DNA of 64,000 nucleotides from Terebella lapidaria. Its lineage: Eukaryota > Annelida > Polychaeta > Terebellida > Terebellidae. The stretch is taken from the NCBI GenBank assembly GCA_949152475.1, contig OX424564.1, positions 5,518,001 to 5,582,000 of the forward strand. Direction: 5' to 3'. The notes under the pieces were generated by a model that saw only the letters and a list, made by a program, of their open reading frames with translations, was not told the origin of the DNA and did not search any database. Shown piece after piece: positions 46,787 to 60,012 of the stretch; within the stretch, counting starts at the first letter, position 1; each line of letters starts with the position of its first letter. The position numbers were made by a program, and so were the translations under genes.

Positions 46787-49700
46787 ATGGTTGGAACAAG
46801 AGGGAAGAAAGTAAACGTCACAGAGCTCCTGAAATCTCCACTTCGTAGAGAAACCCGCAAACATGGAGGATCCAGTAATGAAGCTCGGAAGAAGCAAACA
46901 GCATCAAAACCTCAGGGAGGATGTGGACAATACACAAACATGGGGACTCCTGTTCATAAAACCAAATCAAAGTCTCCAGAAAAACGGGAGTCAGGGACGA
47001 AAAAAAATCCAAAACGACACAAAACCGAAAAAGACCAGGAAGACAGAAAAGATGTGCTTGATGCATCACACTTTAAACTTGTTGTGAAAAGCTACACCAA
47101 ACCAAAACCTGAAACGAGGGCTTTGGAGTCTGGTACTGAAGTCAATCCTGTGCCGAAGAGAGGTAGACCACCAACTCGCTCACAAAACACTGAAGTCAGC
47201 AGGAAAACTCTAGCAGGGATTAAACAGAAACCCAAAGGTCAAGGGACTCCAAAACCTCCAGCGAAAGGCAGCGAAGAGAAACAGGATGTCAAGACCTCAA
47301 GAAGTCGGACTCAAACAGACAAAAATGTTGTGAAGATAGAACTTACTGATTGTAGGCCAGTTGGAAAAAGTAAGCCTGTGTCAGTGCTATCAAAAGTATC
47401 AAAAGTCGGTGAAGAACTGGTTGAACTGGAGCCAACGCGAAAACGCACGAGGCATTCAGTCTCCAGTGATTTGAGAAGCAAGCGACTCAAAGAGGATTCC
47501 GAAAGTCAGCATTCGAGCTCAAAGCCTGACATTGAGTCATTCAGTGAGAAATTAAGTCTCGCAAGAGTGCAAACACACAGAGACTCCAAACATTTGTCAG
47601 ATGAAGTCCATCTCAATGAACCTGATTCAACAGTAAAGACGTTGAATTCATCTGGAAAATCCCTGATGCCTGAAGATGAAACTGAACAGGATGAGGATAA
47701 TAGCATCACAGTAGTATTGAATCCAGTCAGCGAATCCCCCAGAGCCGAGCATGGAACTGAAGATAGCCAATCAATCCTAAAGAGCATTCAACAAGGTAGC
47801 TTCGAGCAATCAGTGACCCCAGACACAGAGGAGCAGCAGACTGTATTCGAGCAAGTTCTGAAAGAAGAAGACGTTGACAATGTGATTGTCATCTTGCCTC
47901 AGGACAAGTCTGATGAGGACACCGACAAAGCAGACATGGAGAAAGCGGTGTTAAATTACTTATCCTCACAGAAACAGCAACCGTCACTGTCACCAAGGAA
48001 ACCACCCTCGCCCCTACGCGATGGGGAGGTCTCGATCGACGGCCTGAACAACCTGGAGGTACTCGTGCAGGTGGCCGCACAGGAGGAGACCTCGGAAACC
48101 ATGGAGACAGAGAGAGCGACCCAGCGACTGAGGGAAGTCTCAGGAAATGACGGCGAGAGTTTAAAGGAGGCAGAGGAGTATGATGCTAAGGTGAGTCTGG
48201 GAAGTGGGGAAGTTGTGGATGATTAATAATTATGGTAAACTCAGCGTACATACATTTCAATGGACAGTCCAATATATATTGGAAATTTAGGAGTACATTT
48301 ATACAATTCTTTGCCTCTAACACAAACAAATACCTGCATACACTTGTGCTGTTTGATTTCTAGCTATGAATAAAACACATGTACTAATAACATACAGAGA
48401 GTTTTCACGCTTTCTGTGTTCATTTTTCAACAGTCAGCATTACCGTTACGGGTGCTGGTGCCCCACGTGTCTATCCGGCCGCTGGTTGCTCCCAGCCCCC
48501 TGCAGACCTGCACCGACCTTGAGTGTCAATGCTGTCTCGTACACTGTCCTCTCTGTGAACCTGGGTCCATCGGAGTCGCACCCATGAGAACCATGGTCAA
48601 GCACTTCAACCTCCACATGAAGCGAGGTCTCACATATGGAGGTTTGTTTTGTGTTTCTCTTTCCAGTGTTATACATCAACAATTGTGACATAATAACTAA
48701 TAGACCATACTGTAAGACATTTGGTTTTGTTGTCTGATGCCAAGAATGTATTTTGTGCTTTCTGGTGTTCCATTATTACTTACATCCAATAATATTTACT
48801 CAAATTCTGCACGATAATCTGCACTCTACCACCTGTTGTGATGTATTTTGTACAGCCCACCAGATCTGCCTGTGTATGCTGGCGTGTAACTCGGAGCCTC
48901 ACTTGCATTGCCCGATGTGTGGGGAGGTTCTCGTTGCGTCCTTCCACCACATCTCTCCGTTCTTGATGCACCTGACCTCATGCGAGCACAGAGCCAACAC
49001 GTCCTCTGATCACGGAGTGGAGGTCAGGACGAATTCTCGGGTTAGTGTCAGCATGTCATTGGTATGATCGATAGGTCATTACCATGGTAGATATGACATG
49101 TAAAATATTATCATCGTAAGTAATAATTGTTGGGTTGCAACCTGCAAAAACATTGTTTGGTTTTTTAGAATTGATTGTTTTGTAGTTGTATGCATATAGG
49201 AATGCAATGCCACAGTCATCCCTGTACAGTTCTTATTGGAAGTTTCAGATAAAAAAGTATAATTACTGCGGAATATAAAACTTTACTCGTGTATTGCTCC
49301 AGACCAAGTCCGTTACTGTCAAGGAACCGTCGCAAACTTCGGCACGTCTCTCTGCCCTGATTGTGCCTCACGTGTCGATCCTGAGACAGGACGAGCGGCT
49401 CAAGATCCGGCACTGCCACTCGGGCCTCGGGTGTGACTGCGCTCTGTACCACTGTCCGCTGTGTCCCATTGATCGCGCGACCTTCCGCTTCCCATCCAAG
49501 GCCTCTCAACACGTCGATTATCATATGAAACACTGCGTAGACTTCCAAGGTCAGACACATTCGCTAGAAGTCACTTTTGATCATTTCAACTCAAATTTAA
49601 TGTTCAATATAAGAGAATGTGATGATATATTGAAGAAAATGTAGTATATGTATTGTTCTGAGATTTTGAAAAGAATTCCGATTATAGTCAACCATCATGG

Positions 49701-52700
49701 TAACCTGTGCTGTATGTGATGTTGAGGATTAAAATTGTTTGCACACATATCCGGCTCAGTTGCTGGCAGAATTAAAAAAAAAAAAAAAGATTTATTTCAT
49801 ATATAAGAAATAGATATATGTAGACAACCTCTCTGATATTGCTCTCTCCCCGTCTGTCAGGATACAAGATCCTGATTTGTCAGCTGCCGTGTGCGATGTT
49901 TTCTCACTATCACTGTCCGACCTGTGGGAACCTCTTCCGCCGAAAGATCGACGCATCCCGCCATGTGACTTCCAGCTGTAAGGGGTTCAACCGCAAGCGA
50001 CGGATGCGTAAAAACCTGCTTCCCGCTCCTGAAGAGTTCAACAGCTCCATGCTTGGGGCCGGAGAGAATTCTGGGGAATCCCCCCAACCATCGTTCTTCT
50101 CCAAGTTTCATGACAGTCAATTCGAGCCTCCACCTTCTAGGGACGGCTCCGTACCAAAGGTTTGTGCTGAGGCTGCTTTATCATAAAATGTACTAGATAT
50201 TACACAACAAAAACATACCTGTGAAATAAGAAATAATTTAGTGGATATTCAAAATATTGCAATTTATTCGAAGCACACCTCTCGATATTACAGGTGGACT
50301 TCCCACATAACAGTATAATTCTGAAGGACGAGAACTTGAAGCCGTGGTTGTGTGACAGAAAGTCCGCTCCAGACTGTCACTGTTCCATGTATCACTGTTC
50401 CCTCTGCCCCAAGACTAGCGTCAAGATCGGCCCTTACTGCAAGGCCAAGGATCATGTGTACACGCACTACAAGCGAGCCTTGCCCTTCAAAGGTAATATA
50501 TTGTCTAAGGCAAATGAACATTTTGTTTCGGTATGTCCATGTATGACCTTTATTGAAACAAAACAATGAGGGAGCCGAGAAAATCTTGTCATTTAGATAT
50601 GTGTCTTCTACCAAAAGCCAGGTACACAAAAGTTGAGAATTGAGTTGTGCCTCTTTCATAACTTTCATATATACATATAATAAATGTTGAGTAATGACAC
50701 AAAACTTTTTTAATTGTCAGAACACCTTGTGTTGCCGTGTGGCTTCCACTGTGTCAAGAACAAGACCAAGGGCTATCACTACCACTGTCCCAACTGTGGC
50801 GTGACTATCGTCGTCCTGGAGCAGTTCAAGCAGCACCTGTACAAGAACTGCAAGACGTCGCGGTGCTACACCGACAACGTGTACACGAACCCGACACAGC
50901 ACCTCGGTAAGCGATCCCGCCCGGCGTTAAACAGTCACTCAGAGGTCGAACAACAGACGGAGTACTTCGAGGTCGTGGAGCTTGAGGAAATACAACAGGA
51001 GCTTGTACAGGACCAGGTCGTACAACAGGTCAGGTCGCAGGCTTGTCTGGTTACTGATAGACACATTGATACTATTGACATTTGTGTTATAAAATACGAG
51101 CGGAATTCTAAACTGAAAATCCTAAATTTTGTTGAATGAACACAATAGTCAGTCATCTGTTTCATCGGAGTGAATTGATACAAAATAAAATAGTTTTGGT
51201 GTTTGTATCCTGTGTATTCCACAACCTTTCATGAACAGCAGATATTTGCCCACACACTCGCACAGGTCTCGGAAGATGAGGGCAAGGTTGAAGATCCACC
51301 TCTGCGACGTTCAGCAAGGCATGCTGACCGCATACAGACAAGTACAGAGGCGCAGAGGGACATGACCATAGCAACTGACAGTGGGTCCACAGTTGAGAGA
51401 GAGGACCAGGATCAGGTGGTCAAGGTGGAGACAGCTGATCCACAGGAGCAAGTCAAGAAAGAGGTCTGCATACTCAACATGATGTAGTTGTGAATGTGTT
51501 TTGAGATTGAGAATATTGATGATGTGTTTTATATTAAACATGCTTCATGTTATAAGTTGAGTATCAGATGACTGACATAGTTCAAATTTACTTCAAAACT
51601 TGAAAGTGATTGGTGTATGCCATTGAAATATCAATGTCACTGTGCTTAATGTATGTCTGTATCCCATGCGTTACAGGAAATATCGGAGACTTCTGACAGT
51701 CCAGAAACTTCACATCAGCCACTGCAGGTACATAGCTGAATCTCTACGCCATGCAATCATAGATGATGTATCTTGTGTAAATTTTGATTAGCTTAATTTA
51801 GTTCAATCGTGTTCTACGGGTAAATAAGCATTCTAAAGTAAGTGAGGAACAAGTAATTAGCCATTAGTATATACTGCCCATTACATTGTCCCTGATTGCC
51901 TGGAGAGACTCACAACACAAGACATTCTCCCCTCTCAGATCCTGCGGAGCGTGTCGGCAGAGGTCACAAGGTCCCAGCTATTGGCTGTGGCGTGCGTGGA
52001 GCCGAGGGAACTGATGGAGGCGCTGCGGCAGTACACCTCGATCTCGTGGCAGGAGGATGGAGACAATTTCATGCTGAGGGGCTCCTGGGGACAGCTCGAG
52101 AACGCATCTACAATCCTCGCCAATCTCATCAGCCAGCCTCCTGAAACCGCCGGCGAGCTTCATGCTCACATCAGGGTCGGTAGATCAGATCCAAGATAAA
52201 GAGTTTCATATTCGTTTCTTACGATGATTCTGGTGTGTGAAAAGCTGCTGTTTTTATCATGTATCAGAGAAAATTAGGACCGCTGAATCATATAAGTACA
52301 TTTCTTAAATCTTGAATTCATCACGAAATTTCAGGAGAACGGAGCGGAGCCGCTGATAACAGAGAAGACTCCAGAAGGAGATGGTACAGACCAGAAATCA
52401 GACATACCTACAGGGAAAAGCCTAGACACTTTAGCCGAGACAACTATTACTGATGAGGCAGTTAGTGTGGAGCTCAGGGTCAATGATAATGAGGACCAAG
52501 ACAAACTACTTCTCGAGGCGATCAAACAGCACGGGGCAAGAACACCTCCAGTTCGCTGTTTCTCCTGCCAGAGAACTTTTGTAATCCTGAACAACTTAAT
52601 AATTCACCTGCTCAGTTCACATTCGTGCCAGCAGCAGAATGCCATTGACAAGTTGCCGCCAGGTTTCCGAATGCTGGTGGAAGCCATCAATGCTGTGAAG

Positions 52701-54749
52701 TCACTCCAGTGTCCCGACTGCAAGCGAAGGTTCATTCAAAAGGTCCACTGTATCAGCCACTACCTAAAGAAGACCTGCAAGAGAACTTGGCTCAGCGAGA
52801 AAATACGCGACTATGATATCAAAGTGAACCCGCTTGCCGATCTGTACACCTGTCCGCAGTGTATGTACAGCTCTCAGAGCAAACTGTCCATCGTCAACCA
52901 CTACGAGCAGTCACACACTGAGCTCTTATTCCCCTGCACGTGGACTAACTGCAAGAAGTCGTACGGCTCACAGCAGAGTCTTGACATCCATGTCAATCTC
53001 CGCCATGTCAACCCACAGAAACAACTGTGTCCTGTCTGTGGCATCAGCCTTCAGAAAGGGGCGCTGAACCACCATGTTATCTCCAAACACAGTGATGTCT
53101 CTCTGCTTCCCGCCAAACAGTGTCCACACTGTACCTACAGCAACTGGTCGGAAACCAACCTGCAAAATCACATCAGCAATATGCACTCGGAGAAAGTACA
53201 CCAGTGTCCACACTGCAATAAGTCTTTTGGACGACAGATCAAGCTCAAGCAGCACATCAACACGGTGCACCACAAGCGGCGACACCAATACAACAAATAC
53301 CAGAAAAGCATAGTTCAGTGCCCACAGTGCCGCGTCAAACTCTACCAGCGAAATCTCGTCAAGCACATCCAGACCGTCCACGAGCAGCGCAAACAGTATA
53401 GCTGTAACAAGTGCGGGAAAGTGTTTCCCACCAAGAAAGCTCGCTGGACTCACAGCCTTACCCACCTCGTCAACAGCGACAATGAGAGGGTCTACCTCTA
53501 CCGATGTGCGACGTGTCTCAAGGGTTTCAACCGCAAGTGGTGGTTCACAGAGCACGTTCAGTATGCCCACTCCAATGCCAGGTACACTTGTGACGTCTGT
53601 GCCAAATCCTTCCGATTCAAGCTGCTGTACGATCGCCACATTCTCTCACACGAGGACCTTGGTACGTCCTGTGACTTCTGCCATGAGGTTTTCTCTGACA
53701 CCAGACAGCTCCGAGCTCATCTCCGCAGCAAGCATAACACAACTTCCGTTGTCAGCTGCGCTTGTGGTCTCAACTTTGCATCCATGGAAGGTTATCAGGG
53801 CCACTCGGAAAAGTGCAAGGTCAGACTGATACACCTTGACAGTGAAGAGATGGCAGAGGAGGAGGCAGCAGCCAATGAAATTTTAGCGGCTGAAGGCATC
53901 CAGTACAGCTCGAGTGTTGTTGATGAAAATGGCGTAGTCTTGCCATACGTGACATACGAAGCTGGTCCATCGACGGATGTCGCACCAAGGCATCTGGAGG
54001 CAGCTCAGACGTTGGAATCCATCTCGCTGAAAGCAGATTCTGCTGATTATTCCACTGAGGGGACACCAGAGGAGTCTGGGGAGTACAAGCAAGTCGTCAT
54101 CAGCTCAGAGGACCTCCTCGCACACTCTGGTATGGAGAACGTCATCGTCAAGAACGAGGATGGCGAGCATCTCGTCACGGTCTCTGAGGACTTCACGGAA
54201 ATGTTGATACCTAACGATGACTCCCAGGCGTACCGGGAAGTACCTGATAACCAGGCTGCCATGGTAACTGACAATTCCACGTTGGAGACAGTGGTATTGC
54301 GGACGGACACAGGTCAAGAAGTCACCGTGCTCGTGCCAGATGGACACAAGCTCTCTGAGGAGGATACTAAGAACATCGTCCTGGAGATGGCATCTATCCA
54401 GGAGGGTGAGACTCAGCAAGTGGAAACTGTCACCATGACAACCACACTGCAGGGTCATACAGAGTCGGCCGTGAAGGAAGAGGAACAGGTTGTCTGGAGT
54501 GAAAATGACATGAGCATCCCTGTAGATGAGGTAGAGGATGTTGCCATGGAGACAGTCGATCAGAGTGAGGATGTGGTTGTCATGTACATGGATCAGAAGA
54601 CGCAGAATGAAGCCCCAGAGAGTGCTGAGCAACAGAGTGAGACGGCAAACGGGTTCATGTGTGGAATGTGTTCAGAGATTTTCTCGAGTCTGGAGAGTGT
54701 GGAACAACACATTGTTGACTCTCACTCCCATGAAATCCCTCAGGAATGA
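46787..54749 (+). CDS. Large C2H2/CCHC-type zinc-finger protein, 1925 residues, with triplicated exon-pair cassette
   Basis: Eleven exons, all GT-AG and in phase: 46787-48190, 48434-48641, 48856-49040, 49303-49549, 49861-50159, 50294-50492, 50721-51028, 51239-51463, 51677-51727, 51939-52175, 52335-54749. Exon 1 (residues 1-468) is basic and Ser/Thr-rich, with the AT-hook-like core RGRP, and low in order. Exons 2-7 are three repeats of a two-exon zinc cassette: an A exon with C-x-C...HCxLC...H...H, and a B exon with C-x3-C...HCPxCG...H-x4-C. Exons 8-10 encode an acidic linker and a short possible folded region. Exon 11 holds about 13 clustered C2H2 fingers (residues about 1195-1605), an acidic tail, and one last finger (CGMCSEIF...H, about 1902-1922). 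This is probably a nuclear DNA-binding regulator; I do not recognise an orthologue. The exon 8 start could alternatively be at 51266. Confidence 0.88.
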
Positions 54750-55053
54750 ATGAATCAGCACAATATATCATCTGACTAGTATTGGACACAATTTATGATG
54801 CATTTGATGCTTTTGAAATGAATTTTTTCAGTGTTTCTCAAGTAGGTAATATGTCGTGAAAAAAGATAGTTAACAGGTACATGTATTTGCAAATTTAATC
54901 TTCAAGGAAGGTGACATACATTTTCGATTTTACGCCTTCTGACTTTGGATCGAATGGGAAATGATAGAAAATGTAGGTCGATCATATTTTCCAAACCTTC
55001 CCCTGATTCTGTACAGTTTGATTGTTTCTTTGTTATGGATTTGTACCATGATA
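54750..55053. other. 3' UTR / intergenic after the zinc-finger gene
   Basis: AT-rich sequence following the stop codon. No canonical AATAAA is obvious here, so the transcript end is unresolved. It ends at the LINE tail. Confidence 0.4.
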
Positions 55054-55372
55054 ATAGATAGATAGATAGATAGAATTTATTCGTGCTGCTGCATTACACT
55101 ATTTACATATGATACATACAGATTGATCATTGGAGGTACATTATAGGCTAATGTTGTTAATGTTTGTAACATGTTTCGGAATGTACATTGGTTGCAGCAC
55201 AAGTTGTGGAGTGAGAGTCAGTAGACTGTTAACCTTACTAAATAACGATATGTAAATGTCGGGTTTTTTTTTTTTTTAAATGATTGGTAGTGAGGCACTC
55301 CACAACTTATGAATTTACACACATATAAATAAAACCAAGATAGCGAGCGACGAGTTGAAAATGTTAGAGATG

Positions 55373-55600
55373 GATGATACGGATGTTGTTGTTGCTGGTG
55401 GTAATGATGATGACGATGATGAGGGGGTGATGATTATGATTATGAGGGGGTGATGATGATGATGGGGGAGGGGGGGGGGGGGTGAAGATGAGGGAGATGA
55501 TGAGGGGGATGACGATGGGGGGAGTGATGATGGTGATGATGAGGGGGGGGGGGGGGGTGATGCAGAAGATAATGATGATGATTGCAATGAGGAAGAAGAG
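55373..55600 (+). repeat. GAT-rich / poly-G low-complexity stretch
   Basis: Degenerate GATGAT and GAGGGGG units with G runs of about 10 bases at 55472-55482 and 55545-55557. The proline-, serine- and isoleucine-rich ORFs on the minus strand here are artefacts of the repeat. Confidence 0.85.
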
Positions 55601-55693
55601 ATGACATGGAACGATGATGTTATGAGAGAAATGTAAGGTCTGAAGTAACACCACAGTGCCCCCACGAGCCGAGGGATTTTGTCACAGCCTGAT

Positions 55694-56242
55694 TCAGTGG
55701 TCACTATATCCCTGGACGACAAGACGCTTGAAACGAGAGGAAAATGCTTTCTTGCTGCACATTGTATGGTCTGGGTTCATATATATTGATACAGGTATAT
55801 CATTATTCCAGATATCTGGTCCTTTTTTAACAATACATCGAGCATAAGTCATACTGTTAAATTTAGCAGGTTTTAGTTTGGGAAGCGAGCTATGTCTCGT
55901 TTCATGATTGTGCATGCTAGATAAAATAAACAGTTCACGTAGTGGGGCTGGTAGGACATTTTGGAAAAAACAATGAACATATTTGGCAACATGCAATCTA
56001 TAAATGTCATTGAGTTTCAAGAGTTTCAGGCTTCGGAAAAGCGGATCAGAATGTGTGTTATAGGGGACGCCGGTAATTGCTCTCACAATTTTCTTTTGTT
56101 GAACAACTATTTTATTAATGAACGTTTTCTGAGCACCACCCCAAAGCGTAATACCGTACGATAGGTGTGGGTACACCAGAGTGTAATATATAGAGATTAT
56201 GTTGTGGATTGGAAGTGTTTGTCGAGCTCTGTTTATAGCGAA
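55694..56242 (-). pseudogene. LINE ORF2, C-terminal part
   Basis: From FAINRARQTLPIHN onward through YPHLSYGITLWGG to the stop, this is the post-RT region of the second LINE. Codons just upstream (to 56329) belong to the inserted element and not to the LINE. If the element and one TAA are removed, the reading frame runs KAL-FAINRAR without a break, consistent with insertion into an open LINE frame. Confidence 0.8.
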
Positions 56243-56773
56243 TAATAGTCCAGGCAATCTAACACTATACCTCGAACAAATTGCAAAAGTTTTGAAACCT
56301 ATGCCAATGTACTCTAATAGTGAACCCATTGAACATACTGAAAGTCTAGGAAAATATATTTAGTGGCACATGTTGATATATTGCTTTGCATATTCAGGTC
56401 ATATGCAGACTTTATGGCTCGAAAAATGATTTAATTTCACACGACCTGTCGTCATAGTGATTGAAATATGTAAAAATGGTGGTATCTTAGTGAGCATAAT
56501 TTATAATACAATTATGAGCAACAAACCATATGATAATTAATGTACATTATTGAACTTTACTTGCGTGAATATGTGCTGACTCAGAACTTTTTAACAAAAT
56601 CATAATAGAGACGTAAATGCATGTACACAGTTCCAACGCAAGTGTGAGAACAACAGGAAGTGATGGTTTATGTGTTTGATATAACTTAACTTACATACAT
56701 TTTTTCTGTAATTGATTTACTTTACTCTTTCCCAGGTTTAGATAATGCAGTGGATCGAATACATACTGTACTA

Positions 56774-58609
56774 CGGTGGCTCATTACCGCCAATTACGTT
56801 CGTGTATTTCTCACCCCATTTATAATTACCACCTCATAATATTCACTGCGTTTATATTTCCCACCCCTTTCATATTTATCACCTCAGAATTATCACTGCG
56901 TTTATAATTTCTACCCCGTTTATAATTATCACTTCACAATATTCACCCCGTTTATAATTTCTACCCCGTTCATAATTATCACCTCAGAATTATCACCGGA
57001 TTTATAATTTACACCCCGTTTATAATTATCACCTCACAATTTTCACCCCATTCAAAATTTCCACCCCGTTCATAATTATCACGGTGTTTATAATCCCCCC
57101 CCCCCCCTGTTTATAATTATCTCCTCATAATTTTCACTCCATTCATAATTTCCACCCCGTTCATAATTATCATCTCAGAATTATCACCGCGTTTATAATT
57201 TTCCCCCTGTTTATAATTATCTCCTCATAATTTTCACCCCATTCATAATTTCCACCCCGTCTATAATTAACATCTCAGAATTATCACCCAGTTTATAATT
57301 ATGAATTGATCACAATCATTACTGGGTACAGAATTTCAATTGGGGCATTGAGTATTAGTATGAACACTCTTGGGTTCTGTGTACCGTATTGACGTGCATA
57401 TAAAGACATGTCCTCATATATATGAGCACTTCCTTATATTCGGACATAAGAACATGTCCTTATATGTGAACTTTCTTAGAAACTGCCTGTAAAACATCTG
57501 ATCTACATATTATAGGACATTTTGCATGTTGATGATTATAAGTTGTGAAAATGATGCAACTGGAACACATGTAGCATGTACCACTACGTATACCATGTGC
57601 AACATATTAATCTCGAATATTCTTGTGGTCTTGAAATTAATTTGTAGTCATGTCGGATGTATGTGTTATAGACCTACAGGGAATTATGTGACAATTGTTT
57701 GATAATTTAATTAGGCCCCCATTTTTCAGTGTATAGTATATAGTGTCCTTATACATGAATGAACTGGGTGTTTTAATGTCTGGATAAGAGGCCGTGTCCT
57801 TATAAGTGAACATGTTTTGAATTTTCGATATATTGTGAAAATGCACAAATCCACATATGAGAATCTGTCCTTAGATGCGCTTCAATGCGGTAGCTATAGA
57901 GGCGTTTCCACAAGCGTCTTGTTCCTTTGGGCTGCAGATGTTCATGAAGTGAGATGATGATTATAAACGGGGTGGATATTATAAACGCGGTGATAATTAT
58001 GAGGTGATAATTGTAGACGGGGTGGAAATTATGAACGGGGTGAAAATTGTGAGGTGATAATTATAGACGAGGTGGAAATTATAAACTCGGTGAATATTAC
58101 GAGGTGATAATTATAGATGGGGTGGAAATTATGAACGTAGTGATAATTCTGAGGTGATAATTATAAATGGGGTGGATATTTTTAACTCGGTGAATATTGT
58201 GAGGTGATAATTATAGACGGGGTGGATATTTTAAACGCGGTGATAATTCTGAGGTGATAGTTTAGATATTTAGATATTTATTTTTCTCATGTAACCCCTG
58301 GTCTGGGGCATTGGAGACAGAAGTTGAGAAAAACAACAGTAAAACAACAACAGATATTACCAACAACAACATATAGCAATTTTGGATGAGAAGATGAAGA
58401 CGGATGATTATAGATGGGGTGGATATTTTTAATTCGGTGAATATTGTGAGGTGATAATTATAGATGGGGTGGAAACTATGAACGTGTTGATAATTCTGAG
58501 GTGTTAATTATAGATGGGGTGGATATTATAAACTCGGTGAATATTGCGAGGTGATAATTATAGACGGGGTGAAAAATGCACGAATATAATTGGCGGTAAT
58601 GAGCCACCG
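56774..58609. mobile_element. Foldback element built of inverted AT-rich arrays, TA-flanked
   Basis: Ends CGGTGGCTCATTACCGCCAA and its inverse are flanked by TA (56772-56773 and 58610-58611). The left half (about 56806-57305) is an array of roughly 18-20-bp units of CACCCCGTTTATAATTAT type. The right half (about 57958-58575) is the same array inverted, with a small unrelated insert at 58265-58405. The two halves could pair as a long hairpin. Confidence 0.75.
57384..57890. mobile_element. TA-flanked MITE inside the foldback element
   Basis: Ends CCGTATTGACGTGCAT and the inverse of CCGCATTGAAGCGCAT are flanked by TA (57382-57383 and 57891-57892). Internal GTCCTTATA motifs alternate in orientation. 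It sits in the loop between the two inverted arrays. Confidence 0.7.
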
Positions 58610-58884
58610 TACTTTACTCATGTCACTCGGATTGAAGCGGACATATGATTTGGATTGGAGCAGACGAGGAAATTCGCACAACGTTTGAATAATTAAGTTA
58701 ATTGTTGATCTATATATGATTTGAGTCATAATATTGTTATAGTAAAAAAAGTAGCCATTATTTGATGTACTTTATAAACTATTGTCAGAATAGATCCATG
58801 CAGTCACTACCTCGGTGGCTTATTTCTGCCACAATTAGATTAATTTCGTTAAAAAAATTTCAGATAAAAATATTTTAATTACAC

Positions 58885-59545
58885 ACAAAGCAAATGTTTC
58901 CTTCGCAAAGCAAACATTTCCTACATGAAGTAAATAGTGCCCTACGTGGAGCAAATGTTTCATTCATGAAGCAAACGTTTCCTTCAGGAAGCAAATAGTT
59001 TGCTTTGCATAGCGAATGTTTCCTTCGCGAAGTAAACGTTTCTTACACAAAGTAAATAGTTTCCTATGCGGAGCAAATGTTTCCTTCACGAAGCAAACGT
59101 TGTCTTCACAAAGTAAGTAGTTTGCTTTGCATAGCAAATGTTTCCTTCGCGAAACAAACGTTTTCTTCACAACAAGCAAATAGTTTGCTTTGCATAGCAA
59201 ATGTTTCTTTCGCGAAGCAAACGTTCCCTACCCGAAGTAAATAGTTTCCTCCGCGGAGCAAATGTTTCCTTTACGAAGCAAACGTTTTCTTCACAAAACA
59301 AATAGTTTGCTTTGCATAGCAAATGTTTCCTTCTCGAAGCAAACGTTTCCTACACGAAGTAAATAGTTAATGATTTGCTTCGTGTAGGAAATAAATGATT
59401 TGCTTCATGTAGGAAACATTTGCTACGCAAATCAAATTATTTGCTTCGTGAAAAAACCGTTTGCTTCGCAAAGGAAACATTTGCTCTGTGTAGGAAACTA
59501 TTTGCTTCGTGTAGGAAACGTTTGCTTCACGTAGGAAACATTTGC
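58885..59545. repeat. Tandem array of about 27-30-bp units that reverses orientation
   Basis: Units of GCAAAYGTTTCCTWCRCGAA type repeat from 58885 to about 59370, then run in the opposite orientation to 59545. Each unit holds a short palindrome (TTCGCGAA or TTCG..CGAA). The array forms a foldback of its own inside the TAA-flanked element. Confidence 0.85.
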
Positions 59546-60012
59546 CCGGTATAAGTGGGAACACCACATTAGATTTATAATAGAGATTAATCTCCAAAAT
59601 AGAAAGCATGTTTTTTTACAAACGTTTCTCATTGTCATGTCACAACTAATCAGTCTTTGCGTTGCCAAACAGCATTATTACGTCATATTGGACAACTGAA
59701 CAGTTGTATAAGATAGAGGAAGCATTATGCTTGAATTTGGTATGTTACATGTCAAAGTGGATTGCTTTGAACAGGACCTAGAGGTGATTATTATGAACGT
59801 CCTGAAAGGTTAAGCGAAACGCGTCACAGATTTAGGTGATTTAGGGGTACCTCAGTCATGTCAATTTTTAACAGTGCTCCACTAAATATAGTTTCCTAGA
59901 CTTTTAATATGTTTTTATATGTATACATGGGTAGCTAAATCCACAAGGTTTGAAACTTTTGCAATTTGTTTGAGGTTAGGTCCATAGTTGGCTCAGATTG
60001 CCTAGACTATAA

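Larger units (their letters stand above)
56246..60009. mobile_element. 3.76-kb TAA-flanked element with about 130-bp inverted ends
   Basis: Begins TAGTCCAGGCAATCT and ends with the inverse AGATTGCCTAGACTA, with TAA at 56243-56245 and 60010-60012. The arms can be followed for about 130 bp (CAAATTGCAAAAGTTT near 56279, CTAGGAAAATATATTTAGTG near 56348, and their inverses near 59960 and 59880). A 3-bp TWA target is typical of PIF/Harbinger, but no transposase or Myb-like ORF is seen. Its body is made of repeat arrays and other elements. Confidence 0.8.

Noticed and set aside
52968-53639. 223-codon minus-strand ORF opposite the zinc-finger exon
   Set aside because: Shadow of the C2H2-coding strand. 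The plus frame has the regular Cys/His spacing and long continuity.
55315-55722. Ser/Pro-rich minus-strand ORF
   Set aside because: Product of GAT/G-rich low-complexity DNA.
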